From JBEIUL01 sp044356865 (GTDB taxonomy: Bacteria > Planctomycetota > Phycisphaerae > Phycisphaerales > SM1A02), in the NCBI GenBank assembly GCA_044356865.1, contig JBIKVN010000105.1, forward strand, positions 1-10,374: DNA of 10,374 nt. The letters are read 5' to 3'. This document shows, in pieces, positions 5,944 to 10,374 of this stretch; position 1 is the first letter of the stretch; each line of letters starts with the position of its first letter. The position numbers and the translations under genes were made by a program. Below the pieces are notes generated by a model. The model was not told the origin of the DNA. It was given only the letters and a program-made list of their open reading frames with translations, and ran no database searches.

Positions 5944-7236
5944 TCAGACCTCGATCCGACGGAAGAGCGTCGCGCCCACCGCGAAGCACCCCGCGCCGAT
6001 CGCCACCAGCATCGCGCACGGATACGCCATCTCGGCCGGGCTGAAGCCGCGCCAGATCGCCCCCTCGATCGACCAGATGCACCAGGTGAACGGGCTGAAC
6101 GCCGAGAGGATCTGCATGAACCGCGGCATGAAGATGATCGGGATGCTGCCGCCGCCGATCATCGCAAGGACGAGGATCGCGGCCCGGCCCGCGCCCTGCG
6201 ACCCGCCTTCGGTACGGAAGAGCCCGGCCAGCAGCATCATGATGCCCGCGAAGCAGGTCGCCGACGCGAGGCCCGCGACGGCGAGGCCCGCGATCGAGCC
6301 GATCTCGACCTTGAAGAAGAGCGTGCCGACGATCGCGAGCAGCGCGACGATCAGCATGCTGGTGACGACGCAGGCGAGTGACTTCGCCAGCAGGATCTGC
6401 CAGCGGCGGATCGGCGCGACGGCCAGCCGCCGCAGCGTGCCGCGGCGGCGTTCCTCGGCGAGGCTCGACGCGAACGCGACGACGCAGCTCATCATGCCCC
6501 ACGCGATGCCCTGCGGGAAAGTCACCGAATAGGCGTTGGCGGGCTGCTTGCCGCCGGCGGCGACGGTCTGCAGGTCGATGCGGATCGGCGCCCACGCCTG
6601 CATGCCGGACGGAGGCGGGGCGGGCCCGCCGGACGCCGCGCCGGGCGCGAGGCGATTCCCGAGTGAACCGAGCGTCGTGAAGAGCGCCTCGAAGAGCAGC
6701 CGGTCGGACGCCGAGATCTCGGGCGTGTCGCGGACGAGGGCTCGGGCCTGGTCGAGCGAGGCCTTCAGCCGCTCGGGGTCGGCGAAGATCCGGCCGAGCT
6801 GGCGAAACGCGACCTCATTGAGCTTGCCCGCGAGAAGCGCCCCCTCGGCCTTCCGCGCCGGATCGACGATCGCCACGAGATCGAGCGAGGTGCCCGACAG
6901 CATGCGATCGGCCTTCGAAGCGAAGTCCGCAGGAATCACCACGCACGCGAGGGCCTTGCCGCGCCGCACGCGGTTCTCGCCCTCCTCGCGCCGCTCGATC
7001 CGCTCGACCTCGATGAGCGGATCGGCCGCGAGATCCTCGATGAACGCCGCCGAGATCTTCCCGCCGGCCTCATCGACCACGACGATCGGCAGCCGGGCCC
7101 GGTTGCCGGTGCCGCCGAAGATCGTCCCGAAGAAGATCGCGATCAGCAGCGGGAAGCCGAATGTGAAGAACGCGTTCCCGCGGTCGCGCACGAGCAGCGT
7201 GAGGTCCTTCCGGACGATGGCGAGCATCGCGAGCAT
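5944..7236 (-). CDS. ABC-2 type transporter permease (exporter)
   Basis: This 430-residue protein has the ABC-2 permease layout of NatB/Drr-like exporters. A cytoplasmic N-terminus (LAIVRKDLTLLVRDRG) precedes a first transmembrane helix at about 23-42, an extracytoplasmic domain of about 190 residues (45-235) and a C-terminal membrane block. Hydrophobic segments in that block lie at about 240-260, 285-307, 315-339, 352-369, 375-395 and 405-424. The EERRRGTLRRLAVAPIRRWQ stretch (261-280) after the first of these is the typical coupling region of ABC-2 permeases (EKE.GT...L...P). A Gly/Pro-rich linker (198-211) ends the helical part of the ectodomain. The substrate cannot be inferred. Its ATG shares a base with the stop codon of the ATPase gene (TGATG on the minus strand). 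A GGAG lies 13 nt upstream, too far for a good SD, so translational coupling is likely. Confidence 0.92.
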   Translation of the reverse strand: MLAMLAIVRKDLTLLVRDRGNAFFTFGFPLLIAIFFGTIFGGTGNRARLPIVVVDEAGGKISAAFIEDLAADPLIEVERIERREEGENRVRRGKALACVVIPADFASKADRMLSGTSLDLVAIVDPARKAEGALLAGKLNEVAFRQLGRIFADPERLKASLDQARALVRDTPEISASDRLLFEALFTTLGSLGNRLAPGAASGGPAPPPSGMQAWAPIRIDLQTVAAGGKQPANAYSVTFPQGIAWGMMSCVVAFASSLAEERRRGTLRRLAVAPIRRWQILLAKSLACVVTSMLIVALLAIVGTLFFKVEIGSIAGLAVAGLASATCFAGIMMLLAGLFRTEGGSQGAGRAAILVLAMIGGGSIPIIFMPRFMQILSAFSPFTWCIWSIEGAIWRGFSPAEMAYPCAMLVAIGAGCFAVGATLFRRIEV

Positions 7237-8075
7237 CAGTCGCGCAGGCTCCGTCCGGTGAGCGAGAGGAAGACCGTCTCGAGGTCGGGCGGCTCGACCC
7301 GCACGCCGGTCACGCCGCCGGCGGACAGCAGCTCGCCGAGTTCCCGCACCGGGTCGGCGACGAGCTTCCGCTCGATCGCCTCGCCTCGCTCGACGACGAC
7401 CGAGGTCGCCCCACCGTGCCGGGCGAGCAGGTCGGACAGCGGCCCGACGTCGAGGATCCGCCCGTGGTCCATGACCGCGATGCGATGGCAGAGCCGGGCG
7501 GCCTCTTCCATGTAGTGCGTGGTGTAGACGACGGTGCGGCCCTCGTCGGCGAGGCTGCGCACGAGCTCGAGGATGTTGTTGCGGCTCTGCGGGTCGACGC
7601 CGGCGGTCGGCTCGTCAAGCAGCAGGAACTCGGGGTCGTTCAGCATCGCGACCGCAAGGTTCAGCCGCCGTTGCATGCCGCCCGAATAGGTCCGCACGCG
7701 ATCGCCGGCGCGGGCCGAGAGCTGCACCCGCTCGAGGGCCGCGTCCACACGGTCGCGGATCCGCCGGATGCCCTGGAGCCGGGCGAAGAAGCGCAGGTTC
7801 TCGGCGCCGGTGAGCTCGTCGTAGAGCGCGAGCGATTGCGGCGCGTACCCGATGCGGGCCCGCACCGACGCCGAGCGCGGCGAGCCGAGGCCCTCGTACT
7901 CGACGGTGCCCGCGTCGGGCGCGAGCAACCCGATCGCCATCGAGAGCGTGGTGCTCTTCCCCGCCCCGTTCGGCCCGAGCAGCCCGAGCACCTCGCCGCG
8001 CCGCACCGACAGCGACAGCCCCGAGACGGCCTGCACGCTTCCGAACCGCTTGGCGAGCGAGTCGAGCCTCAGCAC
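7236..8075 (-). CDS. ABC transporter ATP-binding protein (NatA/DrrA-like)
   Basis: The 279-residue ATPase powers the exporter whose permease follows. Visible motifs in order: Walker A GPNGAGKST at 34-42, Q-loop Gln80 in YAPQ, signature YSGGM at 130-134, Walker B LLLDEP at 151-156 with catalytic Glu155, D-loop around 160-162 (VDP) and H-loop His187 in TTH. The C-terminal PPDLETVFLSLTGRSLR is typical of ATPases paired with ABC-2 permeases, such as NatA, DrrA and CcmA-like proteins. The start codon is GTG (8073-8075), directly abutting the gmk stop codon with no intervening base. A strong SD (GGGGAG) lies 7 nt upstream inside the gmk end. The gene is thus the middle cistron of gmk-ATPase-permease. 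The exported substrate (ion, drug or envelope component) cannot be deduced. Confidence 0.96.
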   Translation of the reverse strand: MLRLDSLAKRFGSVQAVSGLSLSVRRGEVLGLLGPNGAGKSTTLSMAIGLLAPDAGTVEYEGLGSPRSASVRARIGYAPQSLALYDELTGAENLRFFARLQGIRRIRDRVDAALERVQLSARAGDRVRTYSGGMQRRLNLAVAMLNDPEFLLLDEPTAGVDPQSRNNILELVRSLADEGRTVVYTTHYMEEAARLCHRIAVMDHGRILDVGPLSDLLARHGGATSVVVERGEAIERKLVADPVRELGELLSAGGVTGVRVEPPDLETVFLSLTGRSLRD

Positions 8076-8681
8076 TCAGGAACTCCCCGCCTGCACGCCG
8101 GAGGCGGCGAGGATCGTCCGCTCGACCTCGTCGGTGGCCTGCCCGAGGTTCTCGTTGGTGACGAACCGGTCGTAGATGCCGGTCTCGCGGGCGAAGGCGA
8201 TCTCCTTGCGGGCCTCGGCGAACCGCCGGGCGATGGCGTCGTCGTCCTCGCGACCGCGGTCGCGGAGCCGCCGGTGCAGCTCGTCCTCGCTCGGCGGAAG
8301 GATGAAGATCGCGAGGCACTCGGGCATGTACTTCTTGACCTCGGCCGCCCCCTGCACGTCGATGTCGAGCACCACGACCTTGCCGTCGGCCAGCTGCCGC
8401 TCGACCGGCTCGCGGGGCGTGCCGTACCAGTTCCGCCCGAAGACCTGCGCGACCTCGATGAACCGCTTCTCGTCGACCCACCGCTGGAACGTGTCGCGGT
8501 CGATGAAGTAGTAGTCGACGCCCTCGCGTTCGCCGACGGCCGGTGGCCGCGTCGTCGCCGAGACGCTGAACGTCGCGCCGGTGCGCCGGAGGACCTCGCG
8601 CAGGATCGAGGTCTTTCCGACGCCGGACGGGCCGCTGATGACGACGAGCATTCCCCGCGAGGCGGTTTTTCCGACGGACAT
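8076..8681 (-). CDS. gmk: Guanylate kinase
   Basis: Gmk converts GMP (and dGMP) to GDP with ATP, an essential step in purine nucleotide supply and in recycling of the GMP moiety; it is cytosolic. The 201-residue product matches the usual length. Motifs: P-loop GPSGVGKTS at 17-25, SATTRPP at 41-47 with EREGVDYYFI at 51-60 (GMP binding), the YGTPR motif at 86-90, and DIDVQGA at 106-112. The lid and adenine region includes RRLRDRGREDDDAIARRF at 137-154. An internal Met11 could give a shorter protein, but the ATG at 8679-8681 has a -10-like box 9 nt upstream and is preferred. It is the first gene of a likely operon with the ABC ATPase and permease, and is divergent from metG across 45 bp. Confidence 0.98.
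   Translation of the reverse strand: MSVGKTASRGMLVVISGPSGVGKTSILREVLRRTGATFSVSATTRPPAVGEREGVDYYFIDRDTFQRWVDEKRFIEVAQVFGRNWYGTPREPVERQLADGKVVVLDIDVQGAAEVKKYMPECLAIFILPPSEDELHRRLRDRGREDDDAIARRFAEARKEIAFARETGIYDRFVTNENLGQATDEVERTILAASGVQAGSS
8083..8088 (-). promoter_or_regulatory. Shine-Dalgarno site of the ABC ATPase gene, inside gmk
   Basis: GGGGAG on the minus strand lies 7 nt before the GTG start at 8075, within the last codons of gmk. It supports the GTG start and shows that the ribosomes of this organism do use SD pairing, unlike at most first-gene starts in the window. Confidence 0.65.
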
Positions 8682-8690
8682 GGGACGCGA

Positions 8691-8696
8691 AGTGTA
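8691..8696 (-). promoter_or_regulatory. Candidate -10 box of gmk, leaderless geometry
   Basis: TACACT on the minus strand ends 9 nt before the gmk ATG, with no SD between. No clear -35 is seen at 16-18 bp (GGGATT at 17). It lies in the 45-bp divergent gap with metG, where the opposite -10 box is only 14 bp away, so the two promoters must overlap. Confidence 0.45.
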
Positions 8697-8710
8697 GCGG
8701 TCGCCGCCGG

Positions 8711-8716
8711 TAGAAT
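8711..8716 (+). promoter_or_regulatory. Candidate -10 box of metG, leaderless geometry
   Basis: TAGAAT is the best -10 match in the window and ends 10 nt before the metG ATG. The 10 nt between are only C and T (CCCCTCCCCC), and so cannot act as an SD; they even resemble the anti-SD sequence. No good -35 is visible at 16-18 bp. Confidence 0.5.
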
Positions 8717-8726
8717 CCCCTCCCCC

Positions 8727-10334
8727 ATGCCCGCGCCGGCCTCCATCACCACGCCGATCTACTACGTGAACGACCGGCCCCACATCGGGCACGCGTACAC
8801 CACCACCATTTGCGACGTCTGGGCGCGGGCCGCCCGCCTCGCCGGCCGCGAGGTGTTCTTCCTGACCGGCACCGACGAGCACGGCCAGAAGGTCGAGAAG
8901 AGCGCCCAGGCCCGCGGCATCACGCCGCAGGCGCTGGCCGACGAGAACGCGGCCGAATTCCGCAAGGTGATGGGCACGTTCGGGCTCACCAACGACGACT
9001 TCATCCGGACCACCGAGCCGCGGCACGAGCGGCAAGTGCAGGCGTTCGTGCAGCGGCTGCTCGAGCGCGGCGACATCTACCTCGGCGAGTTCGAGGGTTG
9101 GTACGACGAGGGACAGGAGGAGTACCACACCGAGACGAAGGCCAAGGAACTCGACTACAAGAGCCCGATCTCGGGCAGGCCGCTGGTGCGGGCCAAGGAG
9201 CGGAACTACTACTTCCGCCTCTCGGCGTACCAGGCGCGGCTCGAGCAGCTCTTCGCCGCGAACCCGGGGTTCGTGCGGCCGGAAGGCCGCTTCAACGAGA
9301 CGGTCGGCCGCCTGCGGCAGGGCCTGCAGGACGTGCCGGTCACGCGTACGAACTTCACCTGGGGCATCCCGATGCCCGGCACCGTGGCGGGCGAAGAGAA
9401 GCATGTGATCTACGTGTGGATCGACGCCCTGTTCAACTACGTCACGGCCCTCGGCCTCGCCGAGCCGGGCGGCGAGCTCGCGAAGGCCCGGGCGAAGTTC
9501 TGGCCCGCCGAGTACCACGTCATCGGCAAGGAAATCCTCTGGTTCCACGCGGTGATCTGGCCGGCGCTGCTCATGGCGCTCGAGCTGCCGCTGCCCCGCT
9601 GCATCTACGCCCACTCGTTCTGGATCTCGGGCGGCCAGAAGATGTCGAAGAGCCTCGGCAACTTCGTCGACCTCGAGACGATCGAGCGGTATCTCGCGAC
9701 GTACGGCCTTGATGCCTGGCGCTGGTACATGACCACGCAGGGTCCGATCGAGGCGACCGACGCCGATTTCAGCGCCCGGCACTTCCACGACATCTACACG
9801 AGCGAGCTCGTGAACACCTTCGCGAACTGCGCGAGCCGAACCACGGCGATGCTGGCGAAGAGTTTCGACGGGACGCTGCCGATGTCGGCGGCGGCCGCGG
9901 CGAAGGTCGTCGACAGCGGCCACGACTGGCTGTCGATCGCGGGCGCCGCCGTCGCGAAGGCGCGGGCCGCGTACGCCGACTTCGACCTGCGCGGCGCGGC
10001 CCACGCCGGCCTCGGCCTGCTGCGCTCGGTCGACGGCTTCATCAACGCCACCGAGCCGTTCAAGCTCGCGAAGGATCCGGGGCAGCGTGAGCGGCTCGCG
10101 GCCATCCTCACCCAGTGCGTCGAGGCGATCCGCATCGCGAACCACCTGCTCGGCCCGATCATGCCGACCCGCACCGGCGAGGTGCTCGCGGCGTTCGGCG
10201 ACCCGACCGCCGGCCGTCCTGGCTCGTGGGAGACCTCGCTCCGCTGGGGCATGCTGACGGAAAGCGCCGCGATCGCCCGCGTCGCGCCGTTCCCGCGGCT
10301 GAACCTCGACCAGACCCCGGCCGCGGGTAGCTGA
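8727..10334 (+). CDS. metG: Methionyl-tRNA synthetase, short form without C-terminal domain
   Basis: MetRS charges tRNA-Met with methionine, for both initiator and elongator tRNA, in the cytosol. The 535-residue class I synthetase has HIGH at 19-22, TGTDEHGQK at 47-55, the WIDALFNYVTALG block from 231 and KMSKSLGN at 305-312, followed by an alpha-helical anticodon-binding domain (about 350-500). It stops there, so it lacks the C-terminal Trbp111-like tRNA-binding domain found in the longer E. coli form. In the connective domain, the positions where zinc-containing MetRS has two CxxC pairs read Asp127-Gln130 and Ser146-Ser149 (GWYDEGQEEY, SPISGRPL), so no zinc site remains. The ATG at 8727 gives the normal distance to HIGH. 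It is divergent from gmk. Downstream, 10335-10374 shows no gene and no clear terminator. Confidence 0.97.
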   Translation: MPAPASITTPIYYVNDRPHIGHAYTTTICDVWARAARLAGREVFFLTGTDEHGQKVEKSAQARGITPQALADENAAEFRKVMGTFGLTNDDFIRTTEPRHERQVQAFVQRLLERGDIYLGEFEGWYDEGQEEYHTETKAKELDYKSPISGRPLVRAKERNYYFRLSAYQARLEQLFAANPGFVRPEGRFNETVGRLRQGLQDVPVTRTNFTWGIPMPGTVAGEEKHVIYVWIDALFNYVTALGLAEPGGELAKARAKFWPAEYHVIGKEILWFHAVIWPALLMALELPLPRCIYAHSFWISGGQKMSKSLGNFVDLETIERYLATYGLDAWRWYMTTQGPIEATDADFSARHFHDIYTSELVNTFANCASRTTAMLAKSFDGTLPMSAAAAAKVVDSGHDWLSIAGAAVAKARAAYADFDLRGAAHAGLGLLRSVDGFINATEPFKLAKDPGQRERLAAILTQCVEAIRIANHLLGPIMPTRTGEVLAAFGDPTAGRPGSWETSLRWGMLTESAAIARVAPFPRLNLDQTPAAGS

Positions 10335-10374
10335 CGGGCCGCCAAACCGAAATCTGGGAATCTGCGCCACGGCC

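Noticed and set aside
5933..5947. CTGA and TCAG inverted repeat at the tmk/permease convergent junction
   Set aside because: The arms are only 4 bp and consist largely of the two opposing stop codons, so symmetry is expected without a terminator.
7416..8726. Long in-frame extension upstream of metG, antisense to the ABC ATPase and gmk
   Set aside because: The sequence before 8727 translates to low-complexity Arg/Ala/Asp-rich protein, whereas the MetRS fold starts normally at the ATG at 8727. The opposite strand holds well-supported genes.
8076..10370. Minus-strand open frame spanning metG and continuous with gmk (over 760 codons)
   Set aside because: Only its last 201 residues, gmk, show family motifs; the rest is the shadow of metG.
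10335..10374. Direct repeat ATCTG-GGA-ATCTG after metG
   Set aside because: Too short to mean anything on its own, with no hairpin or T-run; the window ends before more can be seen.

Overview
This window is ordinary core-genome DNA from a GC-rich bacterium (clearly above 60% GC by eye, with codon third positions almost all G or C). My best guess is a planctomycete, perhaps a Phycisphaera-like lineage. The grounds are the style of the iPGM, the Cys-less MetRS, a DUF481 barrel with an LKNGD-type N-terminal domain, and the near absence of Shine-Dalgarno (SD) sequences before first genes. This assignment rests on recall of protein families, not on a search. I see no mobile element, phage gene, CRISPR array, tRNA or rRNA.

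Layout, left to right. On the minus strand: the N-terminal part of the ribosome-assembly GTPase Der (cut by the left edge), preceded by gpmI (cofactor-independent phosphoglycerate mutase). Divergent from gpmI is a YggS-family PLP-binding protein (+). It converges on a DUF481-type outer-membrane barrel (-). Divergent from that is an unrecognised multi-pass membrane protein (+), whose end overlaps the end of a small membrane protein (-) carrying a zinc ribbon split by a transmembrane hairpin. Divergent from that is thymidylate kinase tmk (+), which converges on a three-gene minus-strand operon: gmk (guanylate kinase), ABC ATPase, ABC-2 permease. Divergent from gmk is metG (+), which ends 40 bases before the right edge.

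The genes do not form one pathway. They are housekeeping functions (nucleotide kinases, glycolysis, tRNA charging, ribosome assembly, PLP homeostasis) mixed with envelope proteins and an exporter. Genes are packed tightly: four divergent intergenic gaps of 45 to 72 bp, three convergent junctions with gaps of 16 and 7 bp or a 15-bp overlap, and abutting or overlapping stop/start codons in the gmk operon.

The most interesting signal is at the gene starts. Six first genes have a TANNNT -10-like hexamer only 6 to 10 nt before the ATG and no SD; a seventh (tmk) has a degenerate GACACT in the same place with a TTG-type -35 at 17-bp spacing. This geometry predicts leaderless mRNAs. The internal ATPase gene and the DUF481 gene instead have good SD sequences. 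No new defence or mobile system was found.
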